Positions 48,446 through 56,369 of a stretch of DNA of 64,000 bases are shown piece by piece. This DNA is from SAR86 cluster bacterium AG-422-O05 (GTDB lineage: Bacteria > Pseudomonadota > Gammaproteobacteria > Magnimaribacterales > D2472). Both the position numbers and the translations under genes were made by a program. The DNA lies in assembly GCA_003213495.1 (NCBI GenBank), contig QCMW01000001.1, positions 620,001-684,000 of the forward strand, in the 5' to 3' direction. The notes beneath the pieces are model-generated. The model was given only the letters and a program-made list of their open reading frames with translations, was not told the DNA's origin and searched no databases. Position 1 is the first letter of the stretch. Each line of letters starts with the position of its first letter.

Positions 48446-49830
48446 GTAACAAAAAGTCTGAAATTAAATTTAATTTTAAAAATCACTTAATAGACTATCA
48501 GTCAAATTTGAAAGGCTTTGATGAAAAGATTTTTAATGAGTTTAATAAAAAATCTGAAGATTTAAATTTATTTGAAAAAATAAAAGAACTTAAAGATGGG
48601 AAGAAGGTTAATTTAACAGAAAATAAGTCTGCAAGACATATGCAACAAAGAGAGGAATATTCTTTTCCTAATTTTGGACTAGAGACATTTGCAGATATTA
48701 ATGATCCTCCTGAATTATATGAAAGAGATATAAAATGGGATTCCTCTATAGATAATAAAAAACCAAATACAGTTAATCATGATCTTTCTGATATTAATAA
48801 AATCTACAAATATAAAAATATTATTGTCATTGGAATTGGTGGATCCTATGAGGGACCAAAATTAATTCTAGAAGCTCTCAGAGGACCTGATCTAAATTAT
48901 AGAATTGAATTTATTACTGGTTCAGATCCTGAGGAATTTAGATACAAAACATATAACTTGAAACCTGAGGAGACTTGTTTTTTTATTTCTTCCAAGTCTT
49001 TCACAACTGATGAAACCATAGAAAATTTAAAGACAGCAATAAATTGGTCTAAAGACCTTGGTAATTTTATTGCAATAACGTCAAATAGAATTGAAGCTGA
49101 AAAATATGGAATAGAAAATATATTAGAGTTTAATAATGATATTGGAGGCCGATATTCAATTTGGTCCATTATTTCTCAACCAGTTTTTGCTGGAACCAAT
49201 GGTGAATTTTTTTCATTTAATGAAGGTGGCCACACAGCAGATAAAGACCTTCTGGAAAATGATAAATATCTTGAGTTTATTAAATATTTATCTTTTAGTG
49301 ACATATATTTTAATAATCAGTTAAATAAAAATTCAAGAGTAGTGCTTTCTTATAACTGGAGATTAAGATCTTTTGCAGATTATGTACAACAACTTGAAAT
49401 GGAGTCACTAGGTAAGATTCCTTTTAAAGATTCTGAATTTCAAAAAACTGGACAAGTTATTTTTGGTGGTTATGGACCAATCGCACAACATTCATTTTTT
49501 CAATTAATGCATCAAGGAACTCAAGAACTTTGTGCAGATATTATTGCAGTAAAAGATAACACTCTTGCATATGCACAAGCTATCACACAATCAAAACTGT
49601 TATCAGAAGGGGCTGATGATTTAAAAGAAATAGAAAAAATTAATGGCAATATACCTACAAATCTTTTTATATTGAACGAACTAAATCCAACGGCCTTAGG
49701 TTATTTAATTGCGACATGGGAACATAGAGTTTATATGACTTCCGTGATGTTACAAATTAATGCGTTTGATCAATTTGGTGTAAATGCTGGCAAGATTTAT
49801 ACTAAGAAATATCTAGCTGATAAAGATTAG
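48442..49830 (+). CDS. pgi: Glucose-6-phosphate isomerase
   Basis: Interconverts glucose 6-phosphate and fructose 6-phosphate. It has 462 residues, shorter than the 549 of E. coli. NLTENKSARHMQQRE near residue 51, VIGIGGSYEGPKL near 130, FISSKSFTTDETIENL near 178 and signature 1 NDIGGRYSIWS near 230 are present. Signature 2, normally FDQxGVExGK, reads FDQFGVNAGK, with Asn replacing the usual Glu. The family is clear, but the change at a conserved position makes it worth a check. The supply of fructose 6-phosphate would feed the sugar pathways nearby. Confidence 0.88.
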   Translation: MSNKKSEIKFNFKNHLIDYQSNLKGFDEKIFNEFNKKSEDLNLFEKIKELKDGKKVNLTENKSARHMQQREEYSFPNFGLETFADINDPPELYERDIKWDSSIDNKKPNTVNHDLSDINKIYKYKNIIVIGIGGSYEGPKLILEALRGPDLNYRIEFITGSDPEEFRYKTYNLKPEETCFFISSKSFTTDETIENLKTAINWSKDLGNFIAITSNRIEAEKYGIENILEFNNDIGGRYSIWSIISQPVFAGTNGEFFSFNEGGHTADKDLLENDKYLEFIKYLSFSDIYFNNQLNKNSRVVLSYNWRLRSFADYVQQLEMESLGKIPFKDSEFQKTGQVIFGGYGPIAQHSFFQLMHQGTQELCADIIAVKDNTLAYAQAITQSKLLSEGADDLKEIEKINGNIPTNLFILNELNPTALGYLIATWEHRVYMTSVMLQINAFDQFGVNAGKIYTKKYLADKD

Positions 49831-49850
49831 AAGCAAAAATATTTTTCGCT

Positions 49851-51638
49851 ATGTCTATTAATTTAAAGAAAGTACCTAATACGCCTGGAGTTTATAAATT
49901 TTTCAATAATCATGAAATTATTTATATTGGCAAAGCAAAAGATCTTAAAAAAAGAGTTTCGTCTTACTTTGGAAAATCTCATAAAGATAGAAAGACATCA
50001 CAGATTAAATTTCTTACTGACAAAGTAGAAACTTTTACAACGAAAAATGAAGTTGAAGCTTTGTTGCTTGAGCAAATGCTCATTAAGGAAAATAAGCCTA
50101 AGTTTAATATACTTTTAAGAGACGATAAGACTTATCCCTACATATATTTCTCTTCAGATCATGATTTTCCAGGCGTTTATTTAAAGAGAACAAAAAAAGC
50201 AGTTGATAGAAATTACTTTGGACCGTTTGTCAGTTCTGAGGCTGTCAAAAAATCAATCAAAGAAATTCAAAAAATATATAAGGTAAGAAATTGCAGCGAT
50301 ACCACCTTTGCTAACAGAACTAGACCTTGCATTGAATATCAAATGAAAAGGTGTTCCGCACCTTGTGTAAATCATATAAAAAAGGTTGATTACTTTGAGG
50401 ATATAACTGGTGCAAAGTCATTTATTTCATCTTCTGATACTAAAACCATTCAAAGATTAACAAAAGACATTGAGGCAGCTGTAACTAAATTAGATTTTGA
50501 AAAGGCTGCTGAAATACGAGATCGTTTAAAGAGATTAAATTTACTAAAGGAAGAACAATCTGTTGTAACGTTTGCTACAGACGTAGATATTTTTTCTGTG
50601 CATGCAGAATTAACTTATCTTGGTATATCAATTATTGTTGTGAGAAATGGAAAAATAAGAGGTACTAAGACACACCTCATTAAGCAAGCTCATTTTGAAA
50701 ATATAGAAGATGTTTATCAAAGCGCTATTGTAAACTTTTATGATTATCAGACAGACATTCCAAAAAAGATTTTATGCACAAGTCCTTTAGAAAACAATAA
50801 ATTGCTAGAGGATATGTTTAATACAAAACATAAAAAGAAAGTAAAAATTATCCACTCACCAAATAAATCGATAAGACCAATTTTTAATTTATGCAGACTT
50901 AATGCAAAACAGGTTATAAAAAATCATATTAGCAAAGAGGATAAGTATACTTTTGCAATGCAAGAGCTTAGCAGTTACTTAGGATTAAAAAATATCAAAA
51001 AAATTGAGGGTTATGACGTAAGTCATTTTTCAGGTGATAATGCTGTAGCATCATGTGTGGTATTCTCTTCGCAAGGACCAGAAAAAAAGAATTATAGATT
51101 ATTTAATATTCCTAGAGATTTATCCGGTAATGATATTGGTTCGCTTGAACATGTTATGCAGAGACGAATCAAATACTATGCTGATTCAGAGTTAAAACCT
51201 GATGTAATTTTAATTGATGGTGGTAAAAATCAACTTAATTTTGTTAAGTCAATTATTAATAAATCAGATCATCATGATATCAAGGTTATTTCAATCGTAA
51301 AAGGCTCAAAAAGGGTAAGAGCTACTGAAACCATAATTAGTGAAGATGGTATTATTGAGTTAGACAAATATTCTAAGGCTTTTTTAATTCTTCAAGAGAT
51401 TCGTGATGAGTCGCACAGGTTCGCAATTCGAGCACAAAGAAATAAAAAAAGAAAGAAAATTTCTCAATCTGAATTAGACTCCATCAAAGGTATTGGGGAA
51501 GTTCTAAAAAAACGCCTTTTAACAAAATTTAAAAGCATTAAGAATATTAAATCTGCTGATCTTAAAGAATTAATGACTGTTGAGGGCATAAATGAGAAAA
51601 TAGCCAAAGAAATATTAGATAAATTTAAAAATGACTAA
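49851..51638 (+). CDS. uvrC: Excinuclease ABC subunit C
   Basis: Makes both incisions in nucleotide-excision repair. It has 595 residues: the GIY-YIG nuclease (NTPGVYKFFNNHEIIYIGKA at 11-30), the UvrB-interacting UVR motif (about residue 200, DIEAAVTKLDFEKAAEIRDR), the RNase H-like second nuclease domain with EGYDVSHFSGDNAVASCVVF near 383, and C-terminal helix-hairpin-helix repeats (SIKGIGEVLKKRLL). It is 20 bases after pgi and overlaps pgsA by 8 bases. The usual upstream uvrY/gacA is missing. Confidence 0.96.
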   Translation: MSINLKKVPNTPGVYKFFNNHEIIYIGKAKDLKKRVSSYFGKSHKDRKTSQIKFLTDKVETFTTKNEVEALLLEQMLIKENKPKFNILLRDDKTYPYIYFSSDHDFPGVYLKRTKKAVDRNYFGPFVSSEAVKKSIKEIQKIYKVRNCSDTTFANRTRPCIEYQMKRCSAPCVNHIKKVDYFEDITGAKSFISSSDTKTIQRLTKDIEAAVTKLDFEKAAEIRDRLKRLNLLKEEQSVVTFATDVDIFSVHAELTYLGISIIVVRNGKIRGTKTHLIKQAHFENIEDVYQSAIVNFYDYQTDIPKKILCTSPLENNKLLEDMFNTKHKKKVKIIHSPNKSIRPIFNLCRLNAKQVIKNHISKEDKYTFAMQELSSYLGLKNIKKIEGYDVSHFSGDNAVASCVVFSSQGPEKKNYRLFNIPRDLSGNDIGSLEHVMQRRIKYYADSELKPDVILIDGGKNQLNFVKSIINKSDHHDIKVISIVKGSKRVRATETIISEDGIIELDKYSKAFLILQEIRDESHRFAIRAQRNKKRKKISQSELDSIKGIGEVLKKRLLTKFKSIKNIKSADLKELMTVEGINEKIAKEILDKFKND

Positions 51639-52164
51639 TTTTATAAACTTTATTACGATTGCTAGAATATTTTTAGCTCCAATAATTTTAGTTTTTTTAA
51701 TATTTGGAAACTATTTAGCCTGTATTTTATTATTCTTTTTGGCTGGATTGACTGATTACTTTGATGGATACTTTGCAAGAAAATATAATGCAGTATCTGA
51801 ATTGGGAGAAATTCTTGATCCTATTGCTGATAAGATTCTAGTTGTTTTTATATTGATAGGTCTTTCAGTAGAGCTCGACAGCCAGTTAATGGCACTATTA
51901 AGTTCGCTTATTATTGCAAGAGAAATAGGAGTTGCGGCTCTTAGAGATTATTCTGCAAGAAATAATTTATCTGAGAGAACAAAGGTAACTTTTTTAGCAA
52001 AAGCTAAAACCTCCTTCCAATTATTCACTATAGGATTGTATTTGTTGGCATTAGCAATTAGCTTTAATTTGTTAATTGTTATAAGTGATATTTTTCTAAT
52101 AGTTACAACTTTTATTACTTTATACACAGGTTATCAATACATACTAAACGTATTTAAGAAATGA
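51631..52164 (+). CDS. pgsA: CDP-diacylglycerol-glycerol-3-phosphate 3-phosphatidyltransferase
   Basis: Makes phosphatidylglycerol phosphate, upstream of PgpA. It has 177 residues and several membrane helices. The CDP-alcohol phosphotransferase signature D-x2-D-G-x2-A-R-x8-G-x3-D-x3-D is seen in TDYFDGYFARKYNAVSELG followed by EILDPIADKI at about residues 42-68. The order uvrC-pgsA is conserved across gammaproteobacteria. The stop overlaps the next gene by 4 bases. Confidence 0.95.
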   Translation: MTNFINFITIARIFLAPIILVFLIFGNYLACILLFFLAGLTDYFDGYFARKYNAVSELGEILDPIADKILVVFILIGLSVELDSQLMALLSSLIIAREIGVAALRDYSARNNLSERTKVTFLAKAKTSFQLFTIGLYLLALAISFNLLIVISDIFLIVTTFITLYTGYQYILNVFKK

Positions 52165-52940
52165 AGATCTCGGTGGTAAGTGGTGGATTTGATCCAATTC
52201 ATTCTGGCCATATATCATATTTAAAATCTGCAAAAGAAATTTCTGATTATCTTATAGTTGCTCTTAATAGCGATAATTGGCTAGTTAATAAAAAGAAAAG
52301 AGTTTTTATGTCTTTGGAGGAAAGGAAAAATATCCTTTCTAATATCGAAAGTGTTGATGAGGTTATAACTTTTGATGATGATGCTGATGGAAGCTGTATA
52401 AATGCTTTAGAAAAGATTAAAGATAAATATCCAAACGATACCATTATCTTCTGTAATGGTGGCGATAGAACAAATAAAAATATTCCAGAGATGGTAGTTA
52501 AAGATATCGAGTTTAAATTTGGTGTAGGAGGCGATGATAAAAAGAATTCCTCATCATGGTTATTAAAGAATTGGAAGTATGGAAGTGAGAATAGGATATG
52601 GGGAAGTTTTTATAATTTATTTGATTCAAAGGAAGTTAAGGTAAAAGAATTAGTTGTAAAGACTAAAAAGGGCATGAGCTATCAAAGACATAATTGTAGA
52701 AGTGAGATTTGGCTCGTTACAGAGGGCTCTTGCGAGATAAATTATGCAGATGAAAACTCTAATCTAAAAAAGACTGTAGTCTTGAATAAATTTGATAAAT
52801 TTTTTGTAAAAAGGGGGCAGTGGCATCAAATAACAAATCCTTTTGATAGAGAATGTCACATAATTGAAATCCAATATGGAGATTCTGTTGTTGAGGATGA
52901 CATAGAAAGATTAAGTCACTATGAGGAGAAAAAAATATAA
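52161..52940 (+). CDS. Fused nucleotidyltransferase and cupin (sugar-nucleotide enzyme, putative)
   Basis: A 259-residue fusion. Residues 1-140 form a cytidylyltransferase-like fold: SGGFDPIHSGHISYL holds the HxGH site, SLEERKNIL follows near 50 and GGDDKKNSSSWLL near 122 resembles the SSTxI nucleotide-binding motif. Residues 155-259 form a cupin close to the C-terminal domain of type II mannose-6-phosphate isomerase: SYQRHNCRSEIWLVTEGSCE, KRGQWHQITNP and EDDIERLSHYE. It probably handles a phosphorylated polyol or sugar for envelope polymers; the substrate is unknown. It overlaps pgsA by 4 bases, where E. coli has the glycine tRNA glyW. Confidence 0.75.
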   Translation: MKISVVSGGFDPIHSGHISYLKSAKEISDYLIVALNSDNWLVNKKKRVFMSLEERKNILSNIESVDEVITFDDDADGSCINALEKIKDKYPNDTIIFCNGGDRTNKNIPEMVVKDIEFKFGVGGDDKKNSSSWLLKNWKYGSENRIWGSFYNLFDSKEVKVKELVVKTKKGMSYQRHNCRSEIWLVTEGSCEINYADENSNLKKTVVLNKFDKFFVKRGQWHQITNPFDRECHIIEIQYGDSVVEDDIERLSHYEEKKI

Positions 52941-52988
52941 TTTTTACTTTAATTTAACCTGCTTATGCAATAAACTCAGCTATCATTA

Positions 52989-53062
52989 GGCTGGGTGGCA
53001 GAGTGGTTATGCAGCGGCCTGCAAAGCCGTTTACGCCGGTTCGATTCCGGCTTCAGCCTCCA
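52989..53062 (+). tRNA. tRNA-Cys (GCA)
   Basis: A full cloverleaf with CCA encoded. The acceptor stem GGCTGGG pairs with TTCAGCC, with two G-T pairs; the anticodon loop is CTGCAAA with GCA at 53021-53023; the T arm is GCCGG-TTCGATT-CCGGC. The discriminator base is T, the cysteine identity element, followed by CCA at 53060-53062. In E. coli cysT lies in the glyW-cysT-leuZ cluster after pgsA, as here but without the glycine tRNA. Confidence 0.95.
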
Positions 53063-53086
53063 TTAGTAAATAAAATGATAGATAAG

Positions 53087-53092
53087 TATAAT
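53087..53092 (+). promoter_or_regulatory. Possible -10 box for tRNA-Leu and rfaH
   Basis: TATAAT at 53087-53092 lies 32 bases before the tRNA-Leu. No clear -35 box is at the right spacing. It could start a transcript that covers tRNA-Leu and the RfaH-like gene; alternatively both tRNAs share one transcript from pgsA. Confidence 0.35.
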
Positions 53093-53124
53093 AAACTAGG
53101 TTAAAGGAGATTATGCAAGATTAA

Positions 53125-53211
53125 GCCCGAGTGGTGGAATTGGTAGACACAAGGGACTTAAAATCCCTCGATAGAAATATCGTGCCGGTTCAAGTCCGGC
53201 CTCGGGTACCA
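53125..53211 (+). tRNA. tRNA-Leu (TAA)
   Basis: A class II tRNA with a long variable arm. GCCCGAG pairs with CTCGGGT (the first pair is G-T); the D arm includes TTGGTAGACAC; the anticodon loop is CTTAAAA with TAA at 53159-53161; the variable arm is TCGATAGAAATATCG; the T arm is GCCGG-TTCAAGT-CCGGC; then A and CCA. It matches leuZ of E. coli in kind and place. The RfaH-like gene starts 12 bases after its CCA. Confidence 0.95.
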
Positions 53212-53223
53212 TTTAGCTTAACA

Positions 53224-53700
53224 ATGAAATATTGGCATGTTGCAACTTATAAATTAAATGAAATTAAAAGAGTTGAGACAAATCTTTTAAATCAAAAATT
53301 TGATTATTATTTACCAAAAATAACAACAAAGAAGATTAATTCTTCTCCTATTAAAAAAATTTTATTCCCTGGCTATATTTTCATCAAAATTAGCTCTAAA
53401 AATTTTACATCTCTTAAATACACAAAAGGAATAAAAAACATTGTAAAGTTTGGAAAAAGTATTCCATATATTTCGGAAAATGAAATAAAAAATATTAAGC
53501 TTTTTGAAGAATCATCAAAATTAGATCCTGTTGTTTCAAAAATAAAAATTGGTCAAGAAGCACTGATCAAGTCTGGCTCTTTTAAAGGACATCTTGTAAA
53601 AATTTCTTCACTTCCTTCGAAAAAAAGAGTTGAAATTCTCCTTAATTTTCTTGGTTCTAAAAGAATAATGAGTATTCCAGAAAATCAACTTGAATTTTAG
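53224..53700 (+). CDS. rfaH: RfaH-type transcription antiterminator (NusG family)
   Basis: A NusG paralogue that binds RNA polymerase paused at ops sites and lets it read through long polysaccharide operons. It has 158 residues from the ATG at 53224. The NGN domain begins KYWHVATYKLNEIKRVETNL and includes LFPGYIFIKI near residue 42; the KOW-type C-terminal domain includes ALIKSGSFKGHLVKISSLPS near 115. A longer reading frame starts inside the tRNA-Leu and is spurious. RfaH rather than NusG is inferred from the divergence and the ops-like site 74 bases downstream, followed by an EPS operon. Confidence 0.85.
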   Translation: MKYWHVATYKLNEIKRVETNLLNQKFDYYLPKITTKKINSSPIKKILFPGYIFIKISSKNFTSLKYTKGIKNIVKFGKSIPYISENEIKNIKLFEESSKLDPVVSKIKIGQEALIKSGSFKGHLVKISSLPSKKRVEILLNFLGSKRIMSIPENQLEF

Positions 53701-53720
53701 CAAACTTAATTTACAATACA

Positions 53721-53735
53721 GTTCAATAGTTGAAC
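53721..53735. repeat. Inverted repeat in the EPS leader
   Basis: GTTCAA-TAG-TTGAAC is a perfect 6-base-arm inverted repeat just after the rfaH stop. No T tract follows, so it is not a standard terminator. It may be a hairpin in a JUMPstart-like leader or an operator for the adjacent MarR-type regulator. Confidence 0.4.
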
Positions 53736-53751
53736 GGTAATTAATTAATCA

Positions 53752-53784
53752 TAGCTTTAAATTAATAATCCGTGCGGTAGCTAT
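53752..53784 (+). promoter_or_regulatory. ops/JUMPstart-like element for RfaH recruitment
   Basis: GCGGTAGC at 53774-53781 equals the core of the E. coli ops element (GGCGGTAGCGTG), and TAGCT at 53752-53756 recalls the upstream half of the JUMPstart consensus. It lies in the 138-base leader between rfaH and the EPS operon, on the correct strand, 57 bases before the regulator ATG. Known biology: RNA polymerase pauses at ops and recruits RfaH. The spacing of the two JUMPstart halves is about 5 bases longer than in E. coli, so only the ops core is strong. Confidence 0.65.
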
Positions 53785-53838
53785 TGATCTTAATTATTTT
53801 TTAATAACAATTTCGCTTTCAGAACTTATTTAACTACC

Positions 53839-54150
53839 ATGACAAAATTTAATAAAATCACAGAAGATCAATTAGATCTTATGCATCATATTCAAAATGA
53901 CTCCAATGCTTCTCAAAGACAAATAGCCAAAAAGACTGGTTTTAGCATTGGAAAGGTCAATTATTGTTTAAAGGCCTTGTTAGATCTTGGATTTGTGAAG
54001 ATGCAGAATTTCAGTAAATCAAACAAGAAAATGAATTATGTATATATCTTGACACCAGAAGGTATTAAAGAAAAAACAGCTGTAGCAAAGAAATTTATTA
54101 TCAAAAAGAAACAAGAATACGATAAACTTAACTCATATATTAGCAAATAG
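53839..54150 (+). CDS. MarR-type EPS-associated transcriptional regulator
   Basis: A 103-residue winged-helix protein. The helix-turn-helix is seen as DSNASQRQIAKKTGFSIGKV followed by NYCLKALLDLGFVK, then a wing and a basic C-terminal helix (FIIKKKQEYDKLNSYI). It matches the small MarR-like family often found as the first gene of exopolysaccharide clusters. It sits between the ops-like leader and wzz, so it probably tunes this operon. Its ligand and operator are not known. Confidence 0.82.
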   Translation: MTKFNKITEDQLDLMHHIQNDSNASQRQIAKKTGFSIGKVNYCLKALLDLGFVKMQNFSKSNKKMNYVYILTPEGIKEKTAVAKKFIIKKKQEYDKLNSYISK

Positions 54151-54169
54151 TTATTAAAAACAAGCAAAT

Positions 54170-55078
54170 ATGAATATACAATCCGATAATCTTGACGAAG
54201 AAATTAACCTTTTAGAACTTCTAAAAGTTCTATGGGAGGGAAAAATTATTATCATTTCTTTGACGGCTTTTGCATCAATTTTTGCTGTTGTTTATAGCCT
54301 ATCATTGCCAAATGTATATGAATCCAAAGCATTGCTAGCTCCTGTTGACTCATCTAGTAGTATTTCTGGAGCTATTGGAAGTTACCGAGGACTTGCAGGT
54401 TTAACTGGAATAAATCTTCCTTCTGGTGGCAGTGAAGCTAATTCTGAAAAAGCAATGGAAACAATTAAATCATTAAGTTTTTTTGAAAAAAACATATTAA
54501 CAAATATTTTTTTACCAGACCTCATGGCTCTTGAATCATGGAGTTCTAATACAAATAAGGTAATTTATGATGAACGTATTTATAAAACGAGTAGCGATTC
54601 ATGGCAAGATGAACCAAGCGCTCAACAAGCCTACAAAGAATTCATAAGTAAACATTTAAGGTTAGGTAAAGATAAAAATTCTGGTTTCATTACTATATCA
54701 ATAAAACATCAATCACCATTTCTTGCAAAACAATGGGCAGAGTTGGTTATTAATGAAGTTAATGATTTTTACAGACAAAAAGACAAAGAGGAGTCAGAAA
54801 AAGCTGTTAGGTATCTTAATCAACAAATTTCAATGACAGGCTCATCTGAAATCAAGCAAGTCCTGGCAGAACTTGTTCAAGAAGAAACTAAAAAGTTAAC
54901 TCTGATTGATGCAAATGAGTTTTACGTTTTTGAATATATTGATCCTCCAGCTGTGATGGAAAAAAAATCTGAGCCAAATAGGGCAAATATTTGCATAATA
55001 ATTGCATTTTTAGGTGGCATTTTAAGTATCTTGATAGTTTTTATAAGACATTATTTCTTTAATGAAAGAGTAGCCTAA
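54170..55078 (+). CDS. wzz: Polysaccharide chain-length determinant (Wzz)
   Basis: Sets the length of a Wzy-dependent polysaccharide at the inner membrane. It has 302 residues: an N-terminal cytosolic start EEINLLELLKVLWEGK, membrane span one at about 25-45, a periplasmic domain with some coiled coil, and span two at about 272-294 preceded by the conserved PAVMEKKSEPNR proline-rich segment. No tyrosine-kinase domain is fused, so it is the O-antigen/Wzz type. No wzx or wzy is in the window; they are probably beyond the right edge. Confidence 0.9.
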   Translation: MNIQSDNLDEEINLLELLKVLWEGKIIIISLTAFASIFAVVYSLSLPNVYESKALLAPVDSSSSISGAIGSYRGLAGLTGINLPSGGSEANSEKAMETIKSLSFFEKNILTNIFLPDLMALESWSSNTNKVIYDERIYKTSSDSWQDEPSAQQAYKEFISKHLRLGKDKNSGFITISIKHQSPFLAKQWAELVINEVNDFYRQKDKEESEKAVRYLNQQISMTGSSEIKQVLAELVQEETKKLTLIDANEFYVFEYIDPPAVMEKKSEPNRANICIIIAFLGGILSILIVFIRHYFFNERVA

Positions 55079-55190
55079 CTTCTTAAATTTTTAAATCTGC
55101 TATTCATAAAAACTATTAACAATATAAAAAATATCAAATTTAACAGAATACTTTTTAAATATTAAATAGCTTCAAATTATAGGCCAAGTT

Positions 55191-56369
55191 TTGATTAATA
55201 AAACAAAAATTACTGTCGTAGGTTCTGGTTATGTAGGGATGTCACTTGCCGCTCTACTTAGTCAGAATAATGAAGTAACTGTGCTTGACATAGACTCAGC
55301 AAGGGTTGACAAGATTAATAACAAATTGTCTACAGTGGCTGATGCTGAAATAGAATTATTTCTCAGTGAAAAAGATCTTTGTATCACTGCAACTACCGAT
55401 AAGAAGATTGCTTATGAAGGAGCAAGCTTTGTGATAGTTGCAACTCCAACTAATTATGACACTGAGAATAATTATTTTGATACCAGTTCTGTGGATGATG
55501 TTGTTGGAGATGCCTTAAAATTAAACAAGCAAGCATATGTAGTAATCAAGTCCACTATTCCTGTAGGACATACAAAATTATTACAAGAAAAGTATGCAAC
55601 AAATCGTATAATATTCTCACCTGAATTTTTGAGAGAGGGACAAGCTTTAAAAGACAATCTCTATCCTTCAAGAATTATAATAGGTAGTCAACTCGAAGCA
55701 GGAAAAACATTTGCAAAAATATTAGCACAGGGCGCTAAAAAGCAAGATATTGAAACCTTATTTATCGATTCAACAGAAGCTGAGGCTGTTAAGTTGTTTT
55801 CAAACACATACCTTGCCATGCGTGTTTCGTTCTTTAATGAGCTCGACTCTTATGCATTGTCTAATGATCTAAATGCAGAAAGTATTATTAGTGGAGTTTG
55901 TTTAGATGAAAGAATAGGAGGAGGATATAATAATCCATCATTTGGTTATGGGGGTTATTGCCTTCCGAAAGATACCAAGCAATTATTAGCCAATTTTGAC
56001 CAGGTGCCTCAAACATTGATGCAGGCAATTGTTTCATCAAACTCTAAACGCAAAGACTTTATTGCAGACTCAATTATCAACTTGAAACCAAGAATTGTTG
56101 GAATATATAAACTTTCAATGAAAAAGGATTCAGATAATTTTCGAGCTAGTGCAATTAAAGGCATTATGAGAAGAATTAAGGATAAAGGTATAGAGATCGT
56201 TATTTACGAACCAGATTTAAAAGAAAACGAATTTGAAAATTTAGAGGTTTTAGATTCATTGAAAAGCTTTAAAGACATTTCAGATATCATTATTTCGAAT
56301 CGTTTGAGCTCAGAACTAGATGATGTTGCTGATAAGGTATTTACAAGGGACTTATTTGGAGTTGACTAA
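55191..56369 (+). CDS. ugd: UDP-glucose 6-dehydrogenase
   Basis: Oxidises UDP-glucose to UDP-glucuronate. It has 392 residues, the length of the E. coli Ugd. The NAD loop VVGSGYVGMSLAALLSQ is at the N-terminus, SPEFLREGQALKDNLYPSR near 144 and the catalytic cysteine in FGYGGYCLPKDTKQL near 259. It starts with TTG. A 112-base gap separates it from wzz and could hold a weak internal promoter. Its product fits the next gene, a UDP-glucuronate epimerase. Confidence 0.9.
   Translation: MINKTKITVVGSGYVGMSLAALLSQNNEVTVLDIDSARVDKINNKLSTVADAEIELFLSEKDLCITATTDKKIAYEGASFVIVATPTNYDTENNYFDTSSVDDVVGDALKLNKQAYVVIKSTIPVGHTKLLQEKYATNRIIFSPEFLREGQALKDNLYPSRIIIGSQLEAGKTFAKILAQGAKKQDIETLFIDSTEAEAVKLFSNTYLAMRVSFFNELDSYALSNDLNAESIISGVCLDERIGGGYNNPSFGYGGYCLPKDTKQLLANFDQVPQTLMQAIVSSNSKRKDFIADSIINLKPRIVGIYKLSMKKDSDNFRASAIKGIMRRIKDKGIEIVIYEPDLKENEFENLEVLDSLKSFKDISDIIISNRLSSELDDVADKVFTRDLFGVD

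Noticed and set aside
53103-53124. AAAGGAG followed by ATG CAA GAT TAA just before tRNA-Leu
   Set aside because: A strong ribosome-binding site before a three-codon frame looks intriguing, but nothing supports translation in a tRNA leader; it is probably chance.
53131-53223. Extended N-terminus of the RfaH-like frame reading MVELVDTRDLKSL
   Set aside because: These codons are inside the tRNA-Leu gene; this peptide is a well-known false translation of leucine tRNAs. The real start is ATG 53224.
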